Positions 54,582-63,823 of a DNA stretch of 64,000 nucleotides are shown one piece after another. A program made the translations under genes and the position numbers. The notes under the pieces are model-generated. The model had not been told where the DNA came from, did no database searches, and was given only the letters and a program-made list of their open reading frames with translations. How positions within the stretch are numbered: position 1 is the stretch's first letter; the number at the start of each line of letters is the position of its first letter. Source of the DNA: JAWSVE01 sp033852115 (GTDB taxonomy: Bacteria > Pseudomonadota > Gammaproteobacteria > Pseudomonadales > Cellvibrionaceae); NCBI GenBank assembly GCA_033852115.1, contig JAWSVE010000002.1, positions 1,240,001 to 1,304,000 of the forward strand. The letters are read 5' to 3'.

Positions 54582-55445
54582 ATGAGTAGGGTAGTCGGGC
54601 GTTTTGTGAGAGTAAAGAATGAGCTAGTGGGGATGCTGAAATCAGCGTGCCTACTGGTTTTAATTGCTTCGTCTCCAGTCATCGCCAATGATTCAGCGCC
54701 TATTCGGCTAGGAATTCCCCCTTACCTGGAGCGCTCTCAGCTAGAGACAAACTTTGAGCCTTTAAGGCAGCAGCTCGAAGGCTTTTTTGTGCAAGGTGCA
54801 AACTTTTCTTTTGCCGATGATTATGACGGGTTCAGGCAGTCGATTTCGCAGGATCATTTTGACGTGGTAATTCTAAGTGCATTCGATTATTTGCACGTAA
54901 AGAATGACACTCGATATTTGCCAGTAGCTCGGTTTATCGGTTACCAAATTATTAATATTGTTGCGGCCTCTGGCGAAGTCTCGTCTGCCCGAGATCTTCG
55001 AGGTAAACGTGTCGGCTTTGGCTCTGCGTCATCTCCGACAACGATTTTAGGGAAGTTATTACTCGTTGATGCGGGGCTGAGTGACAGCGATTATCGTCAA
55101 TTAACGTTCCCTAGTTTTGATATCTGTCTTCAACGAATGCTCGAAGATGACGTCGATGCTTGTGTAACGTATCAACTTGGCGCCAAGAATTTTTTTGCGG
55201 AGCGCAAGATCAGTTATCGAGTCTTAGCGAGTTCTCGAATTGTCCCTCAACCCATAATTCTTGTTAAAAAAGAGTTGGCGCACAAGCGAGAAGCCTTAGC
55301 GGGTTACTTGCGGTCGCTGAACAAAGATCGAGAATTTAAGCTCACTCTTGGGAGCGGATTCCCTATGGATTTTGTTGAAGTGATTCATTCGGATTTCGAA
55401 AAAATAGATTCGATCTATAAGTCTAATCAATCTCTATTTGATTGA
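54582..55445 (+). CDS. PhnD-like periplasmic binding protein
   Basis: 287-residue exported solute-binding protein of the phosphate/phosphite/phosphonate-binding (PhnD) superfamily. A signal peptide (about 18-37, ASSPVIANDS) precedes IRLGIPPYLERS, the DVVILSAFDYLHV strand, and DLRGKRVGFGSASSPTT with the typical ligand-loop Ser/Thr. I chose the ATG at 54582, preceded by AAGAGGG; the frame is open back to 54471. No ABC permease or ATPase is adjacent, so it may serve sensing rather than uptake. Confidence 0.8.
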   Translation: MSRVVGRFVRVKNELVGMLKSACLLVLIASSPVIANDSAPIRLGIPPYLERSQLETNFEPLRQQLEGFFVQGANFSFADDYDGFRQSISQDHFDVVILSAFDYLHVKNDTRYLPVARFIGYQIINIVAASGEVSSARDLRGKRVGFGSASSPTTILGKLLLVDAGLSDSDYRQLTFPSFDICLQRMLEDDVDACVTYQLGAKNFFAERKISYRVLASSRIVPQPIILVKKELAHKREALAGYLRSLNKDREFKLTLGSGFPMDFVEVIHSDFEKIDSIYKSNQSLFD

Positions 55446-55574
55446 AGAATAGTGGTAATCACACTTCGTCGATTGTCAGTTCATTTTTTCAGGCGTAAGC
55501 TCTTTCCCATCTTTTGATTTCTCAATGGTTACAGATCTGACAACTGATATTCTGTCATTTCGCAAGGAGGGAAT

Positions 55575-55778
55575 ATGCCGTACGTTAATATTAAAATTAC
55601 TAACGAGAATGTTACTGCGGAAAAGAAGCGGCAATTGATCGAGGGTGTAACAAACTTGTTGCGTGACACGCTAAACAAAAACCCTGAGACGACTGTCGTC
55701 GTTATCGATGAGGTCGACACGGATAACTGGGGTATCGGTGGAATCACTGTTAGTGAAAGGCGTAAGCAAGGGCGATAG
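55575..55778 (+). CDS. 4-oxalocrotonate tautomerase family protein
   Basis: 67-residue tautomerase with catalytic Pro directly after the initiator Met (MPYVNIKITNENVT) and the family ending NWGIGGITVSERRKQ. The two Arg residues of classic 4-OT (R11, R39) are not evident, so the substrate probably differs. A strong AAGGAGGG precedes the ATG. A small transporter gene follows 10 bp later, likely co-transcribed. Confidence 0.86.
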   Translation: MPYVNIKITNENVTAEKKRQLIEGVTNLLRDTLNKNPETTVVVIDEVDTDNWGIGGITVSERRKQGR

Positions 55779-55788
55779 GACTTATTTT

Positions 55789-56244
55789 ATGGGGAGTGGC
55801 AATTTTCTTTTGTTGGCATTACTCGGGTTGGTGAGTGGCGCTAGTATTGCGATTCAGGCGTCTACCAATGCGGTTTTGTTTCAACACGTGGGGAAACTCC
55901 TTTGGGTTGGCCTCGTTCTGTTTCTCATCGGGACAGTATATTTGTTGAGCTTAATCATGCTGACAAAAACCGCAGCGCCAACAATAGGTCAGCTTGCAGC
56001 GGCGCCTTCATGGGCTTATATCGGTGGTATTGTCGTCGCCAGTTACGTGTTAACAATCACGTTACTTGTGCCGAAAATGGGTGCTGCGAATGCCATTATT
56101 TTTGTTGTCGCAGGTCAAATATTGACAGCCGTATTAATTGACCATTTTGGTTGGTTGGGGGTGGCGGTTCGAGAAATTAGCTTGCCGCGAATCATTGGCG
56201 TTACGATGATCATTGGAGGGATTTATCTGAGTCGACGTTATTGA
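55789..56244 (+). CDS. DMT-type small membrane protein (DUF606/YdcZ-like)
   Basis: 151-residue protein with five hydrophobic helices, starting FLLLALLGLVSGASIAIQAS and containing APSWAYIGGIVVASYV and PKMGAANAIIFVVAGQI. These are typical of the YdcZ/DUF606 half-size DMT transporters. I chose the ATG at 55789 rather than an upstream in-frame start overlapping the tautomerase. Substrate unknown. Confidence 0.82.
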   Translation: MGSGNFLLLALLGLVSGASIAIQASTNAVLFQHVGKLLWVGLVLFLIGTVYLLSLIMLTKTAAPTIGQLAAAPSWAYIGGIVVASYVLTITLLVPKMGAANAIIFVVAGQILTAVLIDHFGWLGVAVREISLPRIIGVTMIIGGIYLSRRY

Positions 56245-56265
56245 GGCATTTTTATGGATCAGTGC

Positions 56266-56895
56266 CTAGTGTTCGACAATATAAACGCATAATGTTCTTG
56301 GTCCATGCGCTCCGTATTCTAGTTTAAGTCCAACATCTGCCGAGCTTGATGGCCCGGAAATAAAATTCACAGCGCGCGGCAGCGGCTTAAACATAGCGTT
56401 GAGCTTTTTCCATGCTGTTTCGCTGTTATCTACCAAGCTGTTTTTCTCTATCACGATAATGTGATGCTCGGCCAAAAAAGAATGAGTCGTTGCCGTGTTT
56501 TTATCAGACGTAACCACCAATGTTCCCGTTTCTGCGATGCCTACGTCCGCTATACTAATGACGGTTTGGTGGTCGTCATTGAATGATGTGTGATTCAGCG
56601 TGATTTGATGGCTTTGCCAGTCGAGCTGAGTAAGTCTCTTGTCTTTTGTAGCGTGCAACGTATTTTGTGTCGACGTTTGTAGTCGGCCTGCAATCTGTAA
56701 CGGAAGTTCTCGCCAGTCCGGAATTATTTCCCATTGTGTATGGTGTGCTTTCAGTACACGGGTAAACTGTTCTATAGGGTCATTGAACCTGGGCGTTTGA
56801 TAGTCTGGTTCGCTATGTAGATGTTCGGCTTGATGCTGATGCGAGGCTGATCTCAGCTTAGCCAGTATGTTGTATCGAGATTGTTGCGACGTCAT
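56266..56895 (-). CDS. lutC: Lactate utilization protein C
   Basis: 209-residue LUD-domain protein. Features are the start YNILAKLRSASH, IADVGIAETGTLVVTSDKN in the middle, and a C-terminal FISGPSSSADVGLKLEYGAHGPRTL, the usual LUD end motif. It is third in lutABC, 18 bp after lutB. With LutA and LutB it oxidises L-lactate to pyruvate through a non-flavin iron-sulfur complex. Confidence 0.92.
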   Translation of the reverse strand: MTSQQSRYNILAKLRSASHQHQAEHLHSEPDYQTPRFNDPIEQFTRVLKAHHTQWEIIPDWRELPLQIAGRLQTSTQNTLHATKDKRLTQLDWQSHQITLNHTSFNDDHQTVISIADVGIAETGTLVVTSDKNTATTHSFLAEHHIIVIEKNSLVDNSETAWKKLNAMFKPLPRAVNFISGPSSSADVGLKLEYGAHGPRTLCVYIVEH

Positions 56896-56913
56896 TCTTG
56901 TTGACCTCGTTGT

Positions 56914-58317
56914 TTATTTACGCTGTTTCTTGAGGCGCTCAAAAAAGGTATCACCTTCGGGGGCGGGAAAGTCACGTACTTCCATCCAACCATTGTTGAC
57001 AGGTAGGTGCTTAACGGCGTTAGTGTTCATGGCTCTATGTTTTAAGAAGCGCGCTGTCAATTTTGTTGTCCAGCGAAAAAGCGTCGGTCGTCGAAAGAGC
57101 CACATGGAAATTTTCATTCCAAGTGTCCAACGCTTGGGTTGTAGCCCCGCTTGTTGTTCATCCCGGCGTAAGTCTCGCAGCATGTCCGGCAGAGGAATTT
57201 CCATTGGACACACTTCAGCACAGCGGTTGCACGTTGTGCAGGCGTTGGGTAAATCGTGGTTGTTCTCTAAGCCGTTTAACAAAGGTGTCCAGACAGAACC
57301 CATCGGCCCGGGATAAACATCACCGTATGCGTGGCCGCCGGTGCGCGTATAAATAGGGCAATGGTTAAGGCATGCTGAGCAGCGAATGCAGCGTAATATA
57401 TCCTTATATTTAGATTGCAGTATATCGCTACGTTTGTTGTCGAGCAGCACGACGTGAAAGTTTTCGGGGCCGTCAGCATCGTCAGTCCGTTTCGGACCCG
57501 TATAAAACGAGGTGTAGCAGGTAATATCTTGTGCTGTGGCGCTAGGCACTAGTAACCGTTGCACTGCCATCGCGGTGTCGAAGTCGGGCACAATCTTGTC
57601 GATAGAGGTAACGACAATGTGTGTTTTGGGGAGGCTACTACACAAATCGCCGTTGCCTTCATTCGTCACTAATCCTACAGTACCGCTTTCTGCAATTAAA
57701 TAATTCGCGCCGGTAATGCCAATATCTGCTTCGAGAAACTTTTCGCGTAACAGTTGTCGGGCTTCAAACATCACGGCTTTTGCATCGGGTAAATCACGCT
57801 CACCCAAGGGGTGGTGTCGCTCAAATAGCTCAACAACCTGTTCAAAGGTTTTGTGAATTGCGGGGCCGATAATGTGGCTGGGTGGTTCCTCGGCTAATTG
57901 AATAATGTACTCGCCAAGATCAGTTTCTAACGTGTCGAATCCGGCATCAATTAGCGCGTGAGTTAATTGCGCCTCCTCCGAAACCATCGACTTTCCTTTG
58001 ACAATTTTCTTAGCCTGCTGCTGTTGGCAAATATCAATTACTATTTGATTGAGATCGCCGGTGGCTTCAGCCCAGTGTACTTGGCCGCCTATTTTTGTTA
58101 CCTCTGATTCAAATTGTTCTAACAAATCGGCGAGATTGTCCAGTGAAAAGTTTTTGCGATCTTTGGTCCAGGCGCGCAACTGCTCAACGTTATCCATTCG
58201 GGCAAGCGTCTTGGCTCGTGCAAGTGGCGAAAAATTTCTAAAGATGGATAAGTTCTTTTGTAACGGAGCATCACCTAAGCCAATATCGGCGCGTTCAACG
58301 AAATTGACCTTGTTCAT
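56914..58317 (-). CDS. lutB: Lactate utilization iron-sulfur protein B
   Basis: 467-residue protein combining a LUD domain (about 60-290, LREKFLEADIGITGANYLIAES) and two 4Fe-4S motifs, CIRCSACLNHCPIY and CTTCNRCAEVCPMEIP (about 305-370), with a basic C-terminal tail. The start overlaps the lutA stop (ATGA), showing translational coupling. No lutR-type GntR regulator or lactate permease is visible next to the operon. Confidence 0.94.
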   Translation of the reverse strand: MNKVNFVERADIGLGDAPLQKNLSIFRNFSPLARAKTLARMDNVEQLRAWTKDRKNFSLDNLADLLEQFESEVTKIGGQVHWAEATGDLNQIVIDICQQQQAKKIVKGKSMVSEEAQLTHALIDAGFDTLETDLGEYIIQLAEEPPSHIIGPAIHKTFEQVVELFERHHPLGERDLPDAKAVMFEARQLLREKFLEADIGITGANYLIAESGTVGLVTNEGNGDLCSSLPKTHIVVTSIDKIVPDFDTAMAVQRLLVPSATAQDITCYTSFYTGPKRTDDADGPENFHVVLLDNKRSDILQSKYKDILRCIRCSACLNHCPIYTRTGGHAYGDVYPGPMGSVWTPLLNGLENNHDLPNACTTCNRCAEVCPMEIPLPDMLRDLRRDEQQAGLQPKRWTLGMKISMWLFRRPTLFRWTTKLTARFLKHRAMNTNAVKHLPVNNGWMEVRDFPAPEGDTFFERLKKQRK

Positions 58318-59102
58318 TTAATAGGTTCCTTCGTTGAGGTAAGTGCGCAACCTATTGCAGGTGCATCTAATTGACCGGCAAGCACTTCAGCGACATGTCT
58401 CACTTTTAAATTGCTTTCTTGACGACTTGCCTTGCCTGCGATGTTGAGCAAGCAGCCCATGTCGCCGCCTAGTAAAGTCGTCGCTCCGGTTGCTTCGGCT
58501 GCTAGTAGTTTGTCAGTAACCATTGCGTCTGAAATATGCGGCATTTTCGCGCAGAAGGTGCCGCCGAAACCGCAACACTCGTCAGTATTTTGTAACTCCT
58601 CGATCTCAATGTTGTTAAATGATTTGAGCAGTGAACGAGGCTGATCTTTGATGTTCAGCTCGCGCAGACCGGCGCAGCTATCGTGAAAGGTGTATGTCTC
58701 AGAAGATACTGTGCCAGTGGATTTGGGCTTAACCTGGAGTACATCATGTAAAAATGATGTTAATTCAAAGGTTTTTTCTGACAGCTTCTTAGCTTTGTCG
58801 TACCACTCAGGTTCATCTTTTAAAAGCTTGGGGTAGTGATGTTTTATCATCCCAGCACACGATCCCGATGGTGCAACCAAATAGTCGAAATCCAAAAACA
58901 ACGGGATGGTGTGCTTGGCAACCTTTGCTGCCGACTCGTAATCACCGGGGTTGTACCCAGGCTGCCCGCAGCAAGTTTGTTGTTCTGGAATAGTCACCTG
59001 GCAACCCGCGTCTTCCAATAACTTTATCGATGCAAAGCCTACGGATGGTCGAAATGTATCGACCAAGCAGGTAACGAATAAGCCGACACTAGGTTTATTC
59101 AT
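58314..59102 (-). CDS. lutA: Lactate utilization protein A
   Basis: 262-residue protein with two cysteine-rich CCG domains: TCCGQPGYN near residue 45 and ECCGFGGTF near 200. These are the signature of LutA/GlpC/HdrB-type subunits that bind Fe-S clusters. I chose the ATG at 59102, giving the family start PSVGLFVTCLVDTF. It begins 4 bp after the MuiA-like gene, so lutABC may be read from the same transcript. Confidence 0.93.
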   Translation of the reverse strand: MNKPSVGLFVTCLVDTFRPSVGFASIKLLEDAGCQVTIPEQQTCCGQPGYNPGDYESAAKVAKHTIPLFLDFDYLVAPSGSCAGMIKHHYPKLLKDEPEWYDKAKKLSEKTFELTSFLHDVLQVKPKSTGTVSSETYTFHDSCAGLRELNIKDQPRSLLKSFNNIEIEELQNTDECCGFGGTFCAKMPHISDAMVTDKLLAAEATGATTLLGGDMGCLLNIAGKASRQESNLKVRHVAEVLAGQLDAPAIGCALTSTKEPIK

Positions 59103-59106
59103 TTGG

Positions 59107-60750
59107 CTAGTCGTCATACCAATATTCGCCATTAGAAAACTCTAGTTCGGCGTCCTTGGGATAGGTGACAGAAAAGTAGTGTTGAATGATTTCTTTCTGT
59201 TGTGGTTTTAGATCTCTTGCCCACATGAGTATGCCAGCTTTCCCGTTAAGGCTGTTTTCTGTTGCTGGAGTGGCGTCATCTAATATATCAACCTCGATCT
59301 TACTATTTTTTGAAACGGGGACTCTTGATACAACCTCGATCGGGACATTTTTATCGTGAAAGCTCGTGATTTCGTAACGCGTTTTGTTCTCTCTGATGTT
59401 GCTGCGCCGAATCACGCCACCATCGCGAGAGTTTTCTTGTCCGGTCCGTTTTTCGATGCGAATACGCTCGTCAACGCCAAACGGAATACGTATATCATCT
59501 CCAGGGAGCATTGCGGCTAACTCGGTTTCACCGATAAACGCGTTGTCTCTGTATAATTGCATTTCAGCTTGTTGAACGGGTAGTTCTCTTGCGTAAGTGA
59601 AGCGTGCTTCAAGAAAAGCGCTGGGATCCTCTTCAGGAACGGTTCTAGCAATTAAATCGATGCCAAAGTTCTGTTCATCAATAGGAAGGATTTTATCTCG
59701 TCCTCCAGAATATATTGTAGTTGCTCCTGGAATTTTAAACTCTACTAGATATTGAGATGCGACAACCTCTGCTGGGTCAGTTTTAATATATGAGCCTGTA
59801 ACGACAACTTCTTCTATTGTGTCATTTGCGACGGCAATCGCCCCTTTCTTTTCTCTCTCGTACGAGTAGTTTGCGCCGTCGAAATCAGCGTAGAGTGAAT
59901 TTAGTTCGGGTGTTGTATTCTCAACTTGTGAATTGGCAGTTGTCAGCATTAGGTTGATATCTTTCCAGTCTTCACCTGTGTTCTGAACGACATTTGCCTG
60001 ACGAAAGAGAGATATGGTTTTAGAGTCGGTATCTAAACGAGCCTCGTATAACCACTCCCAATAAGCGTTTTTGTGGCTATAAACAAGCGCTGTGGAAGTG
60101 GTGGTTTCTTCACTAATGCGCAGGTTGGCGGTCGCTGTGCTAGTAACAACTTGTTCAGTTTTTACCTGGTTGAGTGCGTATTGATTCTGGGCGAGATCTT
60201 GATTTAGGCTGCGAATGGCAATGTTGGCATCTCGGATGGCCTCTCTGGCGGATCGGCTGCCGCTTTCAACCGACGATAGTAGTGTCGTGAATTCAGAACC
60301 ATTAATACTGGGTTTCATCGTTGAATTATTGCCGCCTTTAGATAGCGACTGGATTAGATCTAATTTTGCTTGTGCCGTTGCCTTGGCATCATTAAGCTCT
60401 TGTTTCTTGTCTTCTAGTGCACGCCGTTCGTTGAGCAACCTTCGCTCTTTATCGTTGATCAAATCCCCCTTGTGTGATTGAGCAATATCGATGCTTCCAA
60501 GTGTGATTCGATCACTCTGAATTGATAAGCGTAATTGGCTCGGTTGAATTCCTTTAGGTAGCCCTTTAATCTCCAATTGATGCTCACCTGCTGGGAATCG
60601 AATCGACTTTTCGCGCGTGATAACGGCGGAGCTCGGGTGAACTTTAACTGCCGTGACGGGTAGCTCAACCGAGATAACTTCTGCAATGCTGAGGCAGCTT
60701 AGTGACATGAATCCAAGTGCCGTTGTTGTTAGAAGCAAAGCGTGTTTCAT
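59107..60750 (-). CDS. DUF4139 mucoidy-inhibitor-like protein
   Basis: 547-residue exported protein, MuiA-like. A signal peptide (ends SIAEV) precedes an N-terminal DUF4140 region (about 30-130) with VTAVKVHPSSAVITREKSI, a coiled coil (about 95-215) and a C-terminal DUF4139 beta domain (about 220-547). Within it, residues 313-322 read EEVVVTGSYI, which looks like the start signature of TonB-dependent receptors. Function unknown; the family name comes from a genetic effect on mucoidy. It directly precedes lutA. Confidence 0.83.
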   Translation of the reverse strand: MKHALLLTTTALGFMSLSCLSIAEVISVELPVTAVKVHPSSAVITREKSIRFPAGEHQLEIKGLPKGIQPSQLRLSIQSDRITLGSIDIAQSHKGDLINDKERRLLNERRALEDKKQELNDAKATAQAKLDLIQSLSKGGNNSTMKPSINGSEFTTLLSSVESGSRSAREAIRDANIAIRSLNQDLAQNQYALNQVKTEQVVTSTATANLRISEETTTSTALVYSHKNAYWEWLYEARLDTDSKTISLFRQANVVQNTGEDWKDINLMLTTANSQVENTTPELNSLYADFDGANYSYEREKKGAIAVANDTIEEVVVTGSYIKTDPAEVVASQYLVEFKIPGATTIYSGGRDKILPIDEQNFGIDLIARTVPEEDPSAFLEARFTYARELPVQQAEMQLYRDNAFIGETELAAMLPGDDIRIPFGVDERIRIEKRTGQENSRDGGVIRRSNIRENKTRYEITSFHDKNVPIEVVSRVPVSKNSKIEVDILDDATPATENSLNGKAGILMWARDLKPQQKEIIQHYFSVTYPKDAELEFSNGEYWYDD

Positions 60751-60761
60751 AGTACGTCCTT

Positions 60762-61397
60762 TTATTTTATTAATGCCTCAAAATGCGGCCAAACATTTTC
60801 CAAAAGCTTTGGTTGAGCGTCAGCGGTAGGGTGTATCCCGTCGCGCTGCATCAACTCGGGATAAATGGCTACCTCGTCCAGAATGAAGGGGACTAACGGA
60901 ACTTGGTGCTCTTCGGCTACTTTGGGGAATGTGCCGAAAAATTCTTCGGTATAGCGACTGCCGTAGTTGGGTGGTATCTGAATGCCAACGAGTAGTACAT
61001 CGGCGCCAGCAGCTTGAGATAGTTCAGTTATTTTGCTGAGGTTTTTGTGAAGTACTTTCAGTGGGTGGCCTTGTAAGCCATCGTTGCCGCCAAGTTCGAT
61101 AATAACAATATCAGGTTGATGTTTCCTAAGCAGTCCGGGCGTGCGTGCTAAACCCATCGAAGTGGTGTTGCCAGAAATGCTGGCATTAATGACGGTGTAT
61201 TCACCTTGCTGGTTTAAACGTTCTCTTAACAAATTGACCCAGCCGTCTTTGAGTTCAACGCCGTAGCCCGCACTGATGCTATCGCCGATCACTAGTACGG
61301 TTTTGGCATAAGTTGTTCCGCTGGCCGCGAGGGTAGTCAAAGCAATCAGCAACCCAAGACATAGCTGTCTAAGGAATATTATATTACTCAAAGCCAT
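60762..61397 (-). CDS. tesA: Periplasmic lysophospholipase/thioesterase I
   Basis: 211-residue SGNH hydrolase. The signal peptide is cleaved after TYA (residue 31). Block I is GDSISAGYG with S40, followed by NASISGNTT, block III ELGGNDGLQG and block V DGIHPTADAQ. TesA-type enzymes hydrolyse acyl thioesters and lysophospholipids. It lies 11 bp before the MuiA-like gene and 12 bp after the AmpG-like gene on the same strand. Confidence 0.93.
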   Translation of the reverse strand: MALSNIIFLRQLCLGLLIALTTLAASGTTYAKTVLVIGDSISAGYGVELKDGWVNLLRERLNQQGEYTVINASISGNTTSMGLARTPGLLRKHQPDIVIIELGGNDGLQGHPLKVLHKNLSKITELSQAAGADVLLVGIQIPPNYGSRYTEEFFGTFPKVAEEHQVPLVPFILDEVAIYPELMQRDGIHPTADAQPKLLENVWPHFEALIK

Positions 61398-61409
61398 AGT
61401 TTGATCTCG

Positions 61410-62669
61410 TTAAGCGTCTTGAGGAATGTACTCTTTATTTATTGGCGCGTTCCACGGCGCAACAATGGGTAACAAAAGCATGCCTGGCATGGCGGCCAAT
61501 GTGCAAACGTAAAAAAAAGTTTCCCACCCCAAGGCTTCAACGATAAACCCGGTGCTGGCGTTGGCAGCGCTACGGGGCAGGACGGCGAACGCCGTTAGCA
61601 ACGCCATTTGCGTTGCAGCATGCTTTGGATTGGTCGACCGAGCAATAAACGCCACCATGGCTGCTGCGCCGAGGCCAACTCCCAAGTATTCAAATGCGAT
61701 GGCGAAACCAAGCATCCAAATGTTGTTGCCGACATGTGCGAGTGCAGCAAACCCTAATATAGAAATGATCTGTACGACGCCGAATATCCACAAGGCTTTG
61801 TTAATCCCAATTTTAATCATGGCTATGCCGCCTATTAGGCTGCCTGCCAACATCGGCCAGAAGCCAGCATTTTTGGCTATTACTCCAATTTCCGTGAGGC
61901 TAAAGCCAAGGTCGATATAAAATGGGCTGGATAACGCGGTGGCTAAGTTGTCACCTAGTTTGTACAGAAAGATAAATAGCAACATTAGGCACGCGTGTTT
62001 AATTCCGACGCGCGTAAAGAATTCTGAATAGGCATCAATGACGGCTTCTTTCATGTTGTGTGGTTTGTGTTTATGTTCTGGTTCGCTGATGAAAAGCGTC
62101 AAGATGATCCCAACGAACATAAAAAGCGCGGTGATGAAGAAAACTGTGCCCCAATCAAAATGATCTGCCAATATTAGAGAAAGTGCGCCTGGAATAAACC
62201 CGGCAGTTCTCCAAGTGTTGACAAACACCGATGTGCCAAAACCCAGCTCCTCTTCGGGTAGCACCTCTCGACGATAGGCATCCAGCACAATATCTTGGCT
62301 GGCACTGAAAAAAGCGACGGCCACGGCCAGGCTCGCAACCATCCATAAGGACGATTCTAAGTTGGCAAAAGGTATAAGACAGACGAATATCAATACGCCA
62401 ATCTGTGAAATCAGCATCCAGCCGCGTCGAAGGCCTAGGAAAGGTAACTCAAATCGATCCATCAAGGGCGCCCAGAAAAACTTCCAGGTATAAGGCAAGC
62501 CAATGAGGGTAAAAAGCCCGATTTCTTTTAAGCCGACACCTTCAGTCCGTAACCAAGCGGGAACAAGTTGGACAAGAATGTAGTAGGGGAGCCCTGATAC
62601 AAAGCCGCCGAAGAGGCAATAAACCATCCGGCGGTTGAGCATCGCTTTAATTAGCGATTGATATTCCAT
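61410..62669 (-). CDS. AmpG-like MFS muropeptide permease
   Basis: 419-residue MFS protein with about 12 helices. AmpG/PAT-family landmarks are GFVSGLPYYILVQLVPAWL, GLPYTWKFFWAPLMDRFELP, ASQDIVLDAYRREVLPEEELG and GDNLATALSSPFYIDLGFS. AmpG imports anhydromuropeptides for peptidoglycan recycling; paralogues of unknown substrate occur. No ampD, nagZ or ampC neighbours are present, so I do not assign the symbol firmly. Confidence 0.87.
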   Translation of the reverse strand: MEYQSLIKAMLNRRMVYCLFGGFVSGLPYYILVQLVPAWLRTEGVGLKEIGLFTLIGLPYTWKFFWAPLMDRFELPFLGLRRGWMLISQIGVLIFVCLIPFANLESSLWMVASLAVAVAFFSASQDIVLDAYRREVLPEEELGFGTSVFVNTWRTAGFIPGALSLILADHFDWGTVFFITALFMFVGIILTLFISEPEHKHKPHNMKEAVIDAYSEFFTRVGIKHACLMLLFIFLYKLGDNLATALSSPFYIDLGFSLTEIGVIAKNAGFWPMLAGSLIGGIAMIKIGINKALWIFGVVQIISILGFAALAHVGNNIWMLGFAIAFEYLGVGLGAAAMVAFIARSTNPKHAATQMALLTAFAVLPRSAANASTGFIVEALGWETFFYVCTLAAMPGMLLLPIVAPWNAPINKEYIPQDA

Positions 62670-62721
62670 GGAGATAAATACTTATATTGATACTGTAGCC
62701 AGACACCTTACTCAAAAGCAG

Positions 62722-63042
62722 TCACGGCTGCCAGCCAAAGAGTTTCAAATTCACTGTGTTGTTGATTAGTACAACGTCTTCTGATTCCAGTCTCGATTTC
62801 TGAATTCTGCCGTTTCCGTTCATCGGTAAGGAAATCTTTCCAGCAGCATTGATCACTCTGAACCACGGAAGTTTCGAGCCCTTAGGTAGCTTTTTGAGTG
62901 TCGAGCCAACCAGTCTCGCCGCTCGTGGTATGCCGGCGAGTTCCGCAACCTGACCATAGGTGGCAACACGTCCCTCAGGGATCTGAGAAATCACCTGGAA
63001 AATACGCTCCTGGTTGTGGTTGGGCGGTAGGTCGGCGGGCAT
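62722..63042 (-). CDS. Alkyltransferase-like protein (ATL)
   Basis: 106-residue MGMT-family protein. The DNA-binding motif is present (GRVATYGQVAELAGIPRAARLVG), but the active-site PCHR is PWFRVI, with Trp replacing the acceptor Cys. It therefore resembles ATL/YbaZ, which flag O6-alkylguanine for nucleotide excision repair without transferring the alkyl group. I chose the ATG at 63042 because AGGA is correctly spaced for it. Divergent from fxsA. Confidence 0.88.
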   Translation of the reverse strand: MPADLPPNHNQERIFQVISQIPEGRVATYGQVAELAGIPRAARLVGSTLKKLPKGSKLPWFRVINAAGKISLPMNGNGRIQKSRLESEDVVLINNTVNLKLFGWQP

Positions 63043-63127
63043 ATCGAGCATCCTTTGGTGGGGCCGTGTTGCAATTTACCTGGTTGGCCCCCATATAAAC
63101 AACACATCCAGCAAACTTAGGCTTGCA

Positions 63128-63583
63128 ATGCGCGTTTTATTTATACTTTTTGTTCTCGTGCCCATTATCGAAATGTGGCTGCTAATTAAGGTAGGCGGTG
63201 TGATTGGTGCGCTGCCGACCATTGCCTTGGTGCTCCTCACCGCCATGATCGGACTTGCTATGCTGCGCCAGCAGGGGTTTTCCACCTTGGCACGTGCTAA
63301 TCGGAAGATGAACGACGGCCAGATTCCAGCGCAAGAAATGGTCGATGGGTTGTTTCTTGCTGTTGGCGGTGCCTTGTTACTGACACCCGGATTTTTTACC
63401 GATGCCTTTGGTTTTGCCTGTTTGATTCCGGGCTTGCGTCAGTTGCTGCTTGGACAATTGATCAAGCGTGTGCAGGTGATACAAATGCAGCAATATCAAG
63501 GGTTTAGCGGGCAGCCACCGCGTCGAGATCATCACCAAGGTAGCAGTAATACAATCGACGGCGAGTATCGCCGCGAAGATTAA
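63128..63583 (+). CDS. fxsA: FxsA membrane protein
   Basis: 152-residue membrane protein with the FxsA start LFILFVLVPIIEMWLLIKVG, then TAMIGLAMLRQQG and GALLLTPGFFTDAFGFACLIP, and a polar His/Arg-rich cytosolic tail. In E. coli it modulates F-exclusion of phage T7, its cellular role being unknown. The ATG at 63128 matches the family start. It sits before groES as in many gammaproteobacteria. Confidence 0.92.
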   Translation: MRVLFILFVLVPIIEMWLLIKVGGVIGALPTIALVLLTAMIGLAMLRQQGFSTLARANRKMNDGQIPAQEMVDGLFLAVGGALLLTPGFFTDAFGFACLIPGLRQLLLGQLIKRVQVIQMQQYQGFSGQPPRRDHHQGSSNTIDGEYRRED

Positions 63584-63647
63584 AGCTCCCGAAAGGCTCT
63601 CAGTGGCATTTTGAGCACAAATAACAAAACTTTTTTAAATATCACTA

Positions 63648-63675
63648 TTGAATTCTGCTCTTTGACCCCCATCAT
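63648..63675 (+). promoter_or_regulatory. Sigma-32 (RpoH) type promoter for groES
   Basis: TTGAA (63648-63652), then 14 nt, then CCCCATCAT (63667-63675) matches the heat-shock consensus CTTGAA with CCCCAT-T. It lies in the gap between fxsA and groES, predicting a leader of about 175-180 nt. Confidence 0.75.
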
Positions 63676-63731
63676 CCTCTGCACTTAGTGAATAAGCCTG
63701 GTTGGGTCGTGGAAATGCCTCCCTCCGGCGA

Positions 63732-63823
63732 GGTGGGTAGAACAAACTACCCACCACTAATTGTCGAAAACCTGGTCAATAGACCGGCTTCGAAAAACCT
63801 GATTCCTGGGGTTGTCCCAGGAA
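63732..63823 (+). promoter_or_regulatory. Hairpin-rich leader of groES
   Basis: Three consecutive inverted repeats lie in the predicted untranslated leader. GGTGGGTAG-N6-CTACCCACC is at 63732-63755. CTGGTC-AATA-GACCGG is at 63772-63787 (one G-T wobble). TTCCTGGG-N5-CCCAGGAA is at 63803-63823. None is followed by a T run, so they are not terminators. The ribosome-binding site GGAG lies further downstream, outside the stems. Confidence 0.7.
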
